A stretch of DNA of 64,000 bases from Bromus sterilis (GCA_950022295.1 OX465595.1:73988770-74052769); one strand, 5' to 3'. Shown: positions 48,001 to 60,126, counted from the stretch's first letter. Numbers and translations are program-made. The notes: a model not told the origin generated them from the sequence alone.

Positions 48001-48802
48001 TTTGTACTCACGTTTGCTTATTCTATGTTTTAGATAAGAATCGGACCCCAATGGAGTCACCTTCGTGAAGCTCGACGCTGACCTTGGTAGTATAGTCCCA
48101 GACAGCAGTCTGGTCCCTCGTGGAAGGGCATGTTTGTTTACAAGGCTTCTCTAAGCCATTTGTTAAACTTGTCTGTACTCAGACCTAATTTGCTTCCGTT
48201 GTATGATGTAATGTTGATCACAGACATGTGATCTTTGTATGCTCTATGTGTATATCTATAAAGAGTACTTTGTAGAGTTATGTAATGATACCTGCTGTTC
48301 ATACTAGGCATGTGTGCTGCGTGTATGTTTATAACATGCATGCCTTAGTATGGGTTTTCGAGACCTTAGTTGTGATCTGGCTGGCGGTAGTTTATACACC
48401 AAGTGGCCCTTAGATGTGCGCAGCTTGGGGCATCGCGATGCGATTGCTCGTGACTCTGTCACGTGCACACTTTGTTGTATGATCGAGCCCGCCCTAGACC
48501 TCGACTAAGTGATCGGGCTGGAGTAAGTCTATGTAAGAGTTAGAATCCAATCGATAACATGGTTGAGGTGACTTGTCTATGAGTATGGGATTCACCACTC
48601 ATAAGCATTTAGACTTGTGAGCGGACGATGAGGACCCATCTCAGATGATCATCCGGCCTGAATGGGATGCCCCTCACGTTCGATGCTTACCGAGAACGTT
48701 CTGTGCTTGGCCTTGTCTTCTTAGACAAGTGGGTACGGTTCTCGGCTCTCCATGTGATTGTATCGTGACTGGAATTACATACGCTAACCCCGGGTCCCGA
48801 CA
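45022..48802 (+). mobile_element. 5' LTR of Gypsy element Y
   Basis: 3,781 bases, TGTCAGAACCCC... to ...GGGTCCCGACA. It differs from the 3' LTR at roughly 55-60 positions by eye (about 1.5 percent). It has an AT-rich start, a GC-rich block (about 45480-46230), an AT-rich middle and a TATA-like TCTATAAAATC near 46875. Two overlapping open frames of 234 and 215 codons on opposite strands occupy the GC block. I treat them as composition-driven and not as genes. Confidence 0.92.
46877..46883 (+). promoter_or_regulatory. Possible TATA box in the Y 5' LTR
   Basis: TATAAAA within GTCTATAAAATCC, conserved in all four X and Y LTR copies. It is placed unusually far (about 1.85 kb) into the LTR, so the assignment is tentative. 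Confidence 0.4.
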
Positions 48803-48806
48803 GACT

Positions 48807-48818
48807 TGGTATCAGAGC
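48807..48818 (+). other. Primer-binding site of element Y
   Basis: TGGTATCAGAGC, four bases after the LTR end; intact initiator tRNA-Met complement. Confidence 0.92.
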
Positions 48819-49271
48819 AGGACTGTCTGTAGGATTAGCAACCCTTGGTCGAAGTCGAGTCTAGCATTCTATAGTTATATAGTTACTTGGGTATATAAGG
48901 GAACAACGTAAGGCTTCTTTTTCTCCTTACCCTCATCGATCTGAGTTCTGGGTCACCCTTATCTTTTCTACGGGATGATAGGACTAGGCTCATCTATGTC
49001 TTACTAGAACATCTCGTTGTTTGCCTCCTTGTAGCCATAGGATTTTTGTGGTCGTCCAGACTCATCGAGTTTTGAGTTCCTTGAGGAAGTTCTGTTCAAT
49101 CTCCTCGAGATTATCTTGTTTTCATCCCGGTGTAGCCGTTATGCTGCCGGATTTTTCCCATGTTTCTGTGAATCTTTGCCTTCGCATTATAATCTTTCCG
49201 CCTTCATCATGTCTTGTTATCCTTGAATCCATCATTCAACCTGTTCTGATTGTTGATTTTTATCACACAGG

Positions 49272-50537
49272 ATGTCAGGTGGAACTCGTAGTGCTGTTCG
49301 TCGGAATCGAGACCGTGTTCGGAATCGAAATGATGATGAACCCCTACCACCGCCTTCTGCGGCGGAAATCATGATGGAAGCTGAGAAGAATCAACGTGAT
49401 CAAACACGCCTTCTGGAGCTCATCGAGCAGAATACCTCACGTAATCGTAATGTGGTTGTGAGCATTCAGGACTTCATCCTCCTCAAGCCACCGGTATTCC
49501 GATGTTCTTCTGAGCCCCTTGAAGCTGATGATTGGCTCCGTTCCATCGAGCGTAAGCTTGATACTGCACATCTTGCTCCCGATGATCAAGTTATAATCGA
49601 GGCATACTTTCTGGAAGGTGCTGCTGCTGAATGGTGGGAGAACTATGTTGCTATGCAGCCAGGTGGTCACGTAGTGACTTGGCAGGAGTTCTGTGTTGCC
49701 TTTCGAGGGTACCACCTTCTAGATGAGTTGATGGAGCGCAAGAAGGAAGAGTTCTGCAATTTGACTCAAGGAGAGATGTCCATCCATGAGTATGTGAGAG
49801 AGTTCAACCGTCTTGCTCGGTATGCCCAAGATGAGATCACCACCGATGCTAGAAAGCAGGCAAGGTTCCGTAAGGGACTTAGCCCTATCCTTCGTCATGA
49901 TCTCAACCTCATCGAATTTGCCACCTTTGAGGATTTAGTCAACAGATCCTTCAGAGCTGAGCATGGCAATGAAATTTTTGAGGAATCCCGCAAGCATGCT
50001 CTTGAGCTTGCTTCTTCTTCAAGTTCAGCCCCTCAGAAACGCCGAATTTGGATTCCAACCAGAGCCATACCTCAAAACCTTCTTCAGAGACCACCACCGA
50101 ATATATGCCATCCACCCGAACACATTATTCCACCCAGGAATGATGGTGTGCAATCAAGTAATCCTGCTTCCAGCAATTTAGGCAGGGTATGTTTCACGTG
50201 TGGTCTGACAGGCCATTACTTCCGACAGTGCCCTACAGTGTTGGTGGCACCGCGTCGACCTAGTCACAAGCCTACAAAGAAATCAACCACCAAAGCCATC
50301 CCAACAAAGCTTTCAACCACAAGTAGTGGTTGTGTGAACCAAATCTCAGTTGAGGAAACTACTGATGCTTCTGACGTCATTCTTGGTACACTCCCAGTCA
50401 ATCATGTCCCCGCCTCCATTCTTTTCGATCCAGGAGCTTCTCATTCATTCATGTCGGAGAGTTATGCACTTCGTCATGAATTCCCTTTTGAAGAAATGTT
50501 TTCCCCAATGATTATTCAAACTCCTGGTTCAAAGTGA
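49272..50537 (+). pseudogene. Gag and protease of element Y
   Basis: An ATG at 49272 begins 421 codons, about 470 bases after the primer site; the intervening leader (48819-49271) has no gene. An Arg-rich N-terminus leads into the Gypsy capsid domain at about residues 75-230 (EADDWLRSIERKLD, GAAAEWWENY, LTQGEMSIHEYVREFNRLARYA, KARFRKGL-like block). One zinc knuckle CFTCGLTGHYFRQC follows at residues 307-320, then a Thr/Lys/Pro-rich linker. The aspartic protease motif ILFDPGASHSFMS has its Asp at residue 386; DPG in place of DSG also occurs in other plant Gypsy proteases. A TGA at 50535-50537 closes the frame in mid-protease, and the same frame continues beyond it. That makes it a nonsense mutation and not a natural end. 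Confidence 0.9.
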
Positions 50538-53500
50538 CAAACTAATAGAGTAAGCCATGGTAATCAAATTGCAATTGAGGGTTTAGTATTCCTTGCTTCA
50601 CTTATAGCCCTCAAATCTTCGGACATTGATGTCATCCTAGGAATGGATTGGTTATCAAGGCAAAATACTTTCCTTGATTGTAAAGCCAAATCAGTCAAAC
50701 TCACCCATCCTTCAGGCCAGACCATTGACTACACATCACCCAACTCTAGAACCCAGATGCATACTTTGAATGTGCTTCCCCTTCCTGACCTTGAAGATGT
50801 TCCGGTGGTTCGTGACTTTCCGGATGTATTTCCTGAAGAGCTGCCGGGAATGCCACCCGACAGGTGTGTAGAATTCATAGTGGATCTTATACCAGGCACA
50901 GCCCCAATATCCAGACGTCCCTATAGAATGGCCCCACATGAGTTAGCTGAGCTAAAAACCCAACTTGATGCTTCGTTGGCAAAAGGCTTCATCCGCCCTA
51001 GCTCATCGCCATGGGGTTGCCCCGTTCTGTTCGTAATGAAGAAAGATGGAACAGAAAGGATGTGCGTAGACTATCGCCCGCTAAATCTAGCGACGATAAA
51101 AAACAAGTACCCACTGCCCAGGATCAATGATCTTTATGATCAACTTGCAGGATCCTCTGTCTTCTCCAAGATGGATTTGAGATTAGGCTATCATCAAATC
51201 AAAATCCGAAACGAGGACATTCCAAAAACGGCTTTTACTACTCGTTATGGTCTTTCGACTATACCGTCATGTCCTTCGGTTTAACCAATGCCCCCGCCAA
51301 TTTCTCACGCTTGATGAATTCGATCTTCATGGAGTACCTAGATAAATTTGTTGTGGTTTATCTCGATGATATTCTCATCTACTCGAAGAACGAAGAAGAT
51401 CATGCCCAACACCTAAGGCTGGTATTGATGAAACTTAGAGAGCACCGCCTTTATGCCAAGTTCTCCAAGTGTGAATTTTGGCTACCAAAAGTGACCTACT
51501 TAGGCCACGTGATTTCTGCGAAAGGTGTTGCAGTCAATCCCGAGAGAGTTCAGGCCGTCCTTGACTGGACTCCACCTGAATCGGTTAAGCAAGTTAGGAG
51601 TTTTCTTGGCCTAGCCAGCTATTGCCGCCGCTTCGTCGAGAACTTTTCTAAAGTTGCAAAGCCTCTTACTGAACTCCTCAAGAAAGATAAGAAATTCCAA
51701 TGGACTCCCAAGTGCGAGGAAAGCTTTCAAGAGCTAAAAAGAAGATTGACTTCTGCACCCGTACTTGCACCTCCAGACACCAAAAGGGATTTCGAGATCT
51801 ATTGTGATGCTTCACGGCAAGGGTTAGGATGCATACTTATGCAAGATCGACATGTGGTAGCTTATGCTTCACGCCAGTTGCGGCCACATGAAGAGAACTA
51901 TCCAACCCATGATCTTGAACTCGCTGCCGTAGTTCATGCTCTGAAGACTTGGCGACATTACCTCCTTGGTAATCGTTGTGAGATATATTCCGACCACCAA
52001 AGCCTCAGATATATTTTCACCCAGCCAGATCTTAATCTCAGGCAAAGACGCTGGATAGAAGTGATAAAAGATTATGACTTAGGAATTTCTTACACCCCAG
52101 GCAAAGCCAATGTCATGGCTGATGCACTAAGTCGTAAGTCGTATTGTAACAACCTTATGTTACAGCAGTATCAACCACTTCTTCATGAGGAATTTCGAAA
52201 GCTCAATCTCGAGATTGTTCCTCGTGGATCTCTTTTCAGCTTGGTGGCGAAACCAACCCTTGAGGATCAAATCATAGCTGCCCAGAAACAAGATAGTAGT
52301 ATTCAAGAGATCAAGCAGAACATTGCTAGCGGAGTTGCTAAATGTTTCTCTGCAAATGATCAAGGAACGATATTCTTTGAAAATCGTTTGGTAGTTCCTG
52401 AGAATGAAGACCTAAAGCAGCTGATCCTTAAGGAAGCTCATGACACTCCCCTCTCGATTCATCCCGGTAGCACAAAGATGTACCAAGATCTACGCCAGAG
52501 ATTTTGGTGGACCCGGATGAAGAGAGACATTGCACAATGTGTTGCCGAATGTGATGTTTGTCGTCGCATTAAGGCAGAACACCAAAGACCTGCTGGTACT
52601 CTTTAGCCATTGTCTATTCCCGAGTGGAAATGGGACAAGGTCGGTATGGACTTCATCACCGGCTTTCCAAAAACCCAGAAAGGAAATGATGCCATCTTCG
52701 TTGTCATTGATCGACTTTCAAAAGTTGCTCACTTTCTTCCTGTTCGCGAGTCTATAACTGCTAGTCAGTTGGCGGACTTGTATGTCTCTAGAATAGTGTC
52801 TCTTCACGGTGTTCCTTTGGTGATCAATTCTGATCGTGGTAGCCTTTTCACCTCTAGATTTTGGGAAAGTTTTCAAAATGCTATGGGAACTCATCTATCC
52901 TTTAGTACAGCTTTCCACCCTCAGTCTAGCGGTCAAGTTGAAAGGGTTAATCAAATCTTGCAAGACATGCTCAGAGCTTGTGTTATCTCTTTCGGAAAGA
53001 ATTGGGAGAAATCTCTTCCATTCGCCGAATTTGCTTATAACAATAGCTATCAATCTAGTCTGAACATGGCTCCTTTTGAATTCCTCTACAGACGACGATG
53101 TCGAACACCCCTTAACTGGTCAGAAACCGGTGAAAGACAACTCTTTGGACCGGATATGATCAAGGAAGCAGAAGAGCAAGTTCGCATTGTTCGTGATCGT
53201 TTGAAAGCCGCTCAGTCTCGTCAAAAGAGCTACTATGATGGTCATCATAGAGAGGAGAGCTACAATATTGATGAGAAGGCTTACCTCCGGATTACTCCTC
53301 TGAAGGGAACCCAAAGATTCGGTATCAAAGGCAAGTTGGCCCCACGTTACATCGGACCTTTCCGCATTCTTGCTAAACATGGAGAAGTTGCCTACCAACT
53401 TGAACTACCCCCTCACCTTTCCCGAGTACATGATGTATTCCATGTGTCACAACTCAGGCGTTGCTTCAAGGACCCCATCCGCGAAGTCGACCATGAAACG

Positions 53501-53752
53501 CTTGATCTCCAGGATGACCTTTCTTATCGAGAGTACCCTGTTCGTATTCTTGATTCAGCAGAGTGTGTCACTCGTCGTCAGAAGATCAAGTTCCTCAAAG
53601 TGCAATGGTCACATCACTCCGAGAAAGAAGCAACATGGGAAAGAGAAGACCACCTCCGTGCCGAGTACCCCACCTTCCTCCCGACGACTTCTGAATCTCG
53701 GGACGAGATTCTTTTGAGTGGGGGCGAGTTGTCAGAACCCCAACTAGGGTAA
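50538..53752 (+). pseudogene. Pol of element Y: protease end, RT, RNase H, integrase, chromodomain
   Basis: This continues the gag frame through the protease C-terminus (DVILGMDWLSRQ) and the linker into RT. One base is lost near 51253-51256, just before the MSFGLTNAPA motif, after which the frame shifts. RT catalytic YLDD lies at 51359-51370. RNase H follows (IYCDASRQGLGC, DHQSLRYIF, ADALSRK), then the integrase HHCC module (SIHPGSTKMYQD, CDVCRRIK). A TAG at 52604-52606 interrupts, in frame, between the zinc module and the core. Core residues D 52649, D 52832 and E 52940 give DX60D and DX35E. The C-terminus carries a chromodomain (YPVRILDSAECVTRRQ ... ATWERED), assigning the element to the Tekay/Del chromoviruses. 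The frame reads through the polypurine tract and ends 22 bases inside the 3' LTR. Confidence 0.93.
53716..53728 (+). promoter_or_regulatory. Polypurine tract of element Y
   Basis: GAGTGGGGGCGAG, one base from the 3' LTR start; overlaps the end of the pol frame. Confidence 0.88.
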
Positions 53753-56700
53753 GTGCTAGGGTTTGCTTGAACCTTTTGCATCATGCAAAAATTCAAAAGA
53801 AATTCAAAATGGGGAAAGAAAAGCCCTAGAAATTTTAAGTCAAATGGCCAGATAAAAATATTTTTCCAAAAATCATTTGAATGTTTGGAAAATTCCTATA
53901 AATGTTGCTGATCATTTTAAAAGTGGTTTGGGATCAATCCCATGCACATGGATTTTTCTAATATTCAAACAGTGGCTTTGGAAATTAAAATAACCCTATT
54001 TGAATTGAAATTCAAAATATATTGAATTTCAAAAATGCTCAAATTCTAGAAGTGACTTGCTACTGGTCACCTAGGATTTATAAAAGTAATTGGGCATTTT
54101 AATAAATTGCTCTGCTATTTATTTTTGGGGCAAAACAAATTACAGAAAGAAATAACAGAAGAAAACGAATAAAAGAAAACCCAGCCCACCCCCTATGGCC
54201 TTGGGCCCAACTAGACCTTCCTGGCCCGAGCCCACGTGGGGCTTGTCGTCTACCCCAAGCAGTTCGCTGTCGAGCATGCCGGGGGCGACGACCGCCACCA
54301 CGACGCCGGCGACCATCCAGAGGCCCCAAGGCCACCTCCTCGTGCCACGGAGAGCGCCACAAGCCCAGCTCTTTTTTCCCTAACCCCTGGTCCTTCCCCT
54401 CCTCTCGGCATCGCCATTTTTGCGCAAGACCAAGCCCGCCGGAGAGCGCCGTCGCGCACACGCGTGCTCCCAGCCAGCAAGAGCTCCAGCCAAGTTGTCC
54501 AGAGGGAGCGCCGGGAACTCCTACGTCGCCGTGCAGAAGATGGCCAGCTTCTTCGCCACGTAGACGCCGGATTCCTCCACAAGTCGTCGCCGGAGCCGCA
54601 CTGCTGCCGCCGTCGATTCGCCGCTTGCTGCGCTTCCCCGACCACGCCGTGGACGTCAACGTCCTCCTCGTACTCCGGTGAGCAGATCCCCCCTATTCCC
54701 GCCTCCTCCCGTGCCCCGGAGCCCGATTCCGACGAGGTCCAAGCTCCGGCCGCCGCAAACGTCGTCGTAGCCATCGCCTCGAAGCTCCTGGAGACCCCCT
54801 GGTGGCACAGATCGAAGCGGACGAGCCCGGCGCCTCTTCCCGTGGTCCTCCCGTGCCAAATGGTGGCCGGAATCCCACTCCGGCAACCCTCCGCCGCGTC
54901 TGCAGGTCGCCGGCGGCTAACCGCCGGCGGGAGGGATTAATTAGCCCTAATGACCCTGCTTAACCCCCTCTAGCCCAATGACAGGTGGGCCCTGCCCCCA
55001 GTTAACCCCTCTGTTAAGCTGATCCAACCGGGGATTAACCCCCTGAGGCTGACAGGGTGGACCCACTGGTCAGCCCCCCCCTGTGACGTCACCCTGACGC
55101 CATGCTGGCGCAATAAATCGAATTCCAGAAATAGAAAAGAAATTCCAGAAATTCCAGAAAATCATTTAAACTTGGGAAATTCATAACTAATTCATATGAA
55201 CTCCAAATATAGCAAATAATATGTCTAAAAATATCAGAAAAATCCAAGGATTATGAATATGGGCTCTGTTTTCATGTTTGACCAATTAAAATTGGGTGAA
55301 CAGTGAAAAACATCCATATGGCTTTAATTCAAATTCAAATTTGAAGCACATTTGCAAATGACTTTGCATGTGACTTCTTTTAAATGGAATTGTACACACT
55401 TTGTAACCAAGAACATCACCATTTCAATACTGATCATGTGTTTGGTGCATTGCAAATAAATTTAGACCTTGTTTGATTGTTTGCTCGATAGACGTGCAAC
55501 CGGAACCGGAGGCCACCCCCTTCGTTGAAGACACCGTTGTCGAACCTCGTCAGCAAGGCAAGCAAACCCCATTGATCATGTCTATAAAATCCTATTTCCC
55601 TCTCAAGTCTCGCTTATGCATGTTTAGGAGATCACCGAGACACGTTCTTTCGCATAGTTGAACCCATTCCGATGCATGACCTATCATTTTGCCACAGTAT
55701 TAAGCAGACCACAATCCTAGCTGACATAGGAGTTGTATGATATCATGAAGCCCCTGCAACTGTTACTGCTCTTGCTGCTTAGTGATACAATGAGGATGTT
55801 TTGATTGTGATTCGGGATGGAATGAACACAGTGATGTTGATGAAAGTGAAACGAGTTGGTGAATCCACCCTAAGCAAAGGTGAACGATGAGAGGCTGTGT
55901 AGGAGTACACAGTGGGTTGTCTCGTTGAACACTGCCCTAGGCCCCGAGTTCCTGTTTTGTGATCCAACACAAAGAGTATGACCACATGTAGGGTTTTATG
56001 GGAGCCCCGTTTGGCCTCTTTACGTACCCGATCCGGTCCAGGAGTCACAATAGATTCGGGCTTTCCATTTGGCATGTGCATAGAAAAAGAATGAAGAAAG
56101 GTTGCATCATCCTAGATATGTGGTGGACTTGTGAGGCAGTAAAACCATCTGGCAGAGGTGGCGTCTCGGTCCCTTACATTATCTGAGTCTGTTTCGTGGA
56201 ACCGGCCGGACTCTCGAGCGGTGCCAAACTCAGGTAGTCGACTCCTGGATTAGATAAGGTGATGTGAGGTTAGTGCCTTGGTTTCATCCACGTCCGACAT
56301 CCGCTTGAAGGATGCCAAGAACGAGGAGATAAGGGATGACACGCGTGTGAAGATGTACACCCCTGCAGGGTTAATGAACTATTCGAATAGCCGTGTCCGC
56401 GGTTATGGACTACTTGGAAACCTCTACTTGATCATAGACAACTTGAATGGATACTTATAAAACTCGCAAGATAAGTGTGAGTGCTATGGTGTGCTTCTTC
56501 GTGGGGAAGTCGAGGAAGTAACCATAGTGGTGTATTGGTTGGAGATGTAGTGGACTCGTGTACGCTTCTTACCTCAAGTCTGGTACTCGTAGTACAGGAT
56601 TAGCCAAGTCAAAGCTGGCACTTCTGCATGATGAAACTCCACCTCCTTTACCTTGATACTTGAGCATGAGTAGTGTAGTTCTGATGTAAGTCTTGCTGAG

Positions 56701-57508
56701 TACGACTTTGTACTCACGTTTTCTTATTCTATGTTTTAGATAAGAATCGGACCCCGATGGAGTCACCTTCGTGAAGCTCGACGCTGACCTTGGTAGTATA
56801 GTCCCAGACAGCAGTCTGGTCCCTCGTGGAAGGGCATGTTTGTTTACAAGGCTTCTCTAAGCCATTTGTTAAACTTGTCTGTACTCAGATCTAATTTTCT
56901 TCCGTTGTATGATGTAATGTTGATCACAGACATGTGATCTTTGTATGCTCTATGTGTATATCTATAAAGAGTACTTTATAGAGTTATGTAATGATACCTG
57001 CTGTTCATACTAGGCATGTGTGCTGCATGTATGTTTATAACATGCATGCCTTAGTATGGGTTTTCGAGACCTTAGTTGTGATCTGGCTGGCGGTCGTTTA
57101 TACACCAAGTGGCCCTTAGATGTGCGCAGCTTGGGGCATCACGATGCGATTGCTCGTGAATCTGTCACGTGCACACTTTGTTGTATGATCGAGCCCGCCC
57201 TAGACCTCGACTAAGTGATCGGGCTGGAGTAAGTCTATGTAAGAGTTAGAATCCAATCGATAACATGGTTGAGGCGACTTGTCTATGAGTATGGGATTCA
57301 CCACCCATAAGCATTTAGACTTGTGAACGGACGATGAGGACCCATCTCAGATGATCATCCGGCCTGAAGTGGATGCCCCTCACGTTCGATGCTTACCGAG
57401 AACGTTCTGTGCTTGGCCTTGTCTGCTTAGACCAGTGGGTATGGTTCTCGGCTCTCCATGTGATTGTATCGTGACTGGAATTACATACGCTAACCCCGGG
57501 TCCCGACA
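53730..57508 (+). mobile_element. 3' LTR of Gypsy element Y
   Basis: 3,779 bases pairing with 45022-48802, ending ...GGGTCCCGACA and followed by CACAA. The same pair of opposite-strand frames is open in its GC block (54236-54940 plus, 54250-54774 minus). No supported gene. Confidence 0.92.
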
Positions 57509-57513
57509 CACAA
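57509..57513. repeat. Target-site duplication CACAA of element Y, right copy
   Basis: Second copy of the duplication flanking Y. Confidence 0.92.
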
Positions 57514-58343
57514 GGAAGCTGACAATTCCAATGATCCTATAGAAGAAGAAGAACAAGCTGTGGATCCAAACAACATATCTACATCCGATGCTGAGACTGA
57601 AGACGGTGCTGAACCTGAAAAAGATACTGAAAAGAATGATCCACCCGAGGTTCGTGAAGAAGAAGCACCCGATAAGCGCAAGAAGTATACTAGAGAAGAC
57701 TTCCTTGCAAGAAGACACGGGAAGGAACGAGAACCATGGGTACAGAAACCCATGCCTTTCCCAAGCAAGTTCGTCAAATCCAAAGAATAAGAGCACTACA
57801 ACAAGTTTTGTGAGTGGATGAAACCTCTTTTTCTTCAAATTCCTTTGACTGATGCCACTAAATTACCTCGTTACTCAAAATATATGAAAGATATTGTTAC
57901 TAATAAAAGAAAAGTCCCTAATGAGGCAATATCTACTATGCTTGCTATGTACTCTTTCAGTGGCAAGATTCCTGAGAAGCTCGGTGATCCAGGTATACCC
58001 ACCATTCCTTGCTCCATAAAGAATAATTATGATAGAACTGCCCTATGTGATCTTGGTGCAGGAGTGAGCGTTATGCCCTTCTCTCTCTACAAAAGGCTTT
58101 GTTTAGAGAAACTAATTCCTACAAATATCTCTCTTCAGATGGCCGACAAGTCCACGGCCGTCCCGATCGGTATTTGTGAGGATATTCCTGTTGAAGTTGC
58201 CAATTGCTTAATACGTAATGATTTTGTTGTGCTTGACATGCCCGAGGATGGGAGCATGTCCATTATACTTGGTAGAACTTTTCTTAACACCGCAGGTGCC
58301 GTTATTGATTGCAATAAAGGGAAGGTTACTGAAAGTCCAAGTA
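57514..58343 (+). pseudogene. Athila-type gag end and protease of element Z
   Basis: With Y and one CACAA removed, the frame joins 45021 in phase. It encodes an acidic linker (AETEDGAEPEKDTEKND), a basic tract (KRKKYTREDFLARRHGKERE) and the conserved stretch leading into protease. The protease reads ALCDLGAGVSVMPFSLYKRL, with DLGA as the active-site triad typical of Athila, then the flap-side block VPIGICEDIPVEV and the second half ILGRTFLNTAGAVID. One in-frame stop, TAA 57788-57790, is present. The frame is cut at 58343 by the LTR of the right-hand Copia element. RT and integrase of Z are therefore outside the window or lost. Confidence 0.87.
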
Positions 58344-59587
58344 TGTGATTAGAAGGGGAGGGAGTGAATGATCACTTCAAAATTTTCTACTGAAACTATT
58401 GAAGTGAAGCATAAGTAGTGCGGAATAGTGAAGTAAAACTGGAAGCGAATCTAAATGCAGTGAATCAAAACCCATTGAAGCATAACTGCGAAGCAAATGC
58501 AATACTGAAGGTAAATGCTTGAAGTAAAACGAACTGGGACTCGGTGATGTTTGTTCGACCAGTTCACGCTCTGCAAAGCGCTACGTCTTGTTGGAGGGAC
58601 TGGTGATTGAACACCTGGAGAAAATCTCTCTCCGTCTGTTGCTCCAGTGCACCAAACTCCTTGAGCTTGGTCAGTTCTTCACTCGTGGTTGATTATTGAG
58701 GAAATCACCGAAACCTTTCAAAAACTGGACTTCGAGGCGACAATTACTCTTCGCTCTCTGAAGAACAACACTCTAACCGTCTAGGAGAATTGCAGTTCTC
58801 CAAGATAAAAAGGCTAGTAAGCTTTCACCTAAGTCATCTCGAATCTACTCAGATCAATGGGACTTAGGCTTCAGTATTCTGGATTTTGGGTTTTGCTTCG
58901 GTGGCGTTTTTGGGGTTGCTCTCTTCAGTCTCTCTCGGAATATTATCAGAGAAGCCACCCGCAAATGGAGGAGGGGCGGCGTATTTATAGTTGGCGATCC
59001 CGAGGTGCGGAATGACCAAATTGACCCGAGGTGACAGCTTGACACGTGTCCTCAACGGTCAGATTTGTCATCACTGCGTAACTTTACTTGCGGAACAATT
59101 AAAGCTGACTCACGGACTTAGTTCTGCTTCAGAAGCCAAAGAACGAAGTCTTTGCTACCGAAGCTTAACTCAGTGCACATGATATTTCTTCGCTCAGGCT
59201 TCTCACTTGGTTTGGATTTGATCTGAGCATTTTCTCAATGACTTCGGTGTCCACAAACTAAAGACCCCTCTTGATAGTACGGTTTGTCCTATGACTCAAT
59301 GAACCGAAAAAGAACTACACAAAAACATCTAAGTCTTGCGCCGTCTTCTTCATTTCCTTCAGTGAGTTGACCTTCAGGACACCTTCAATTTTGGGGTTCA
59401 TCCTCCGTGATTAAGCTTCGCTCAGGGGGTAATGCTTCGATAACTTGAAGACCTTCCCTGAAGCTTTATCACCTAGCTTGTCCTTCAGGAACCTATACAA
59501 CTGTTTACACTAGAAAACATTGTTAGTTCCTCTACTATCTTGTCCAACAATATCCAAAACACACGGGGGCAAAACTTTGCTCTTACA
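58344..59587 (-). mobile_element. 3' LTR of a SIRE-type Copia element
   Basis: On the minus strand the LTR starts TGTAAGAGC at 59587 and ends ...CTAATCACA at 58344, about 1.24 kb. A polypurine tract abuts its start. It is inserted in the protease of Z; AAGTA at 58339-58343 is the expected duplication, but the partner lies outside the window. No gene is seen inside. Confidence 0.85.
58982..58990 (-). promoter_or_regulatory. TATA box of the Copia LTR
   Basis: Minus-strand CTATAAATA in the context CCAACTATAAATACGCC, about 600 bases into the LTR. Confidence 0.65.
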
Positions 59588-59588
59588 A

Positions 59589-59602
59589 TCTCCCCCTTTT
59601 TG
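59589..59602 (-). promoter_or_regulatory. Polypurine tract of the Copia element
   Basis: Minus-strand AAAAAGGGGGAGA ends two bases before the LTR start TGTAAGAGC. It primes plus-strand synthesis. Confidence 0.85.
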
Positions 59603-60072
59603 GACTATTGTTGACAAAACAGGCATCGATAAAGGATATTGAAGTTTTTGTGAAGTGATGGGACAAACTCTAAGATATGAAGTTTTTGGCTCCCCCTAAA
59701 TGCAAGCATCAAATATTTATATAATCGAAGTTAATGCTTGAGATAATTTTCTTCGGTGGAGAGTAAAACAAATATGTTAGCGAATAAAATTGCATTTGAA
59801 GATATATATCCAGGAATGTATGCAATTGCTTCCAATGACCTGTGACTTAGAAAATAATAACCACCTGCAAGATAGAAGATATGAAGCAATACTTGCAAGC
59901 AAAGGGGTTATTAAAACTTAAGCGTAGCACAGGAGTAGCAGGACCGAAGTTAAACTTAAGTTACAACCCAATCGAAGAGAAAGGAATGTTTGTTGTATCT
60001 TAACCAAACGAAGAAAAAGCAAAAGGCAAGAACCCTTTCCCCGATGCAAATCTAACTCATCGATGCCCTCAT

Positions 60073-60086
60073 TCTCCCCCTTTTTG
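60073..60086 (-). repeat. Second polypurine tract, 480 bases upstream of the first
   Basis: Minus-strand CAAAAAGGGGGAGA, nearly identical to the tract at 59589-59602. Both are followed upstream by similar CAAT/TTGACA-type sequence. Confidence 0.75.
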
Positions 60087-60126
60087 TCAATGATTGGACA
60101 AAAGGTTGAGAAGAGGTTCGAGAGAA

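Larger units (their letters stand above)
59588..60126 (-). mobile_element. Non-coding 3' region of the Copia element
   Basis: 540 bases between the envelope-position ORF and the LTR. It carries the polypurine tract, a near-copy of it at 60073-60086, and a weaker purine run near 59690. No gene is seen. Confidence 0.75.
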
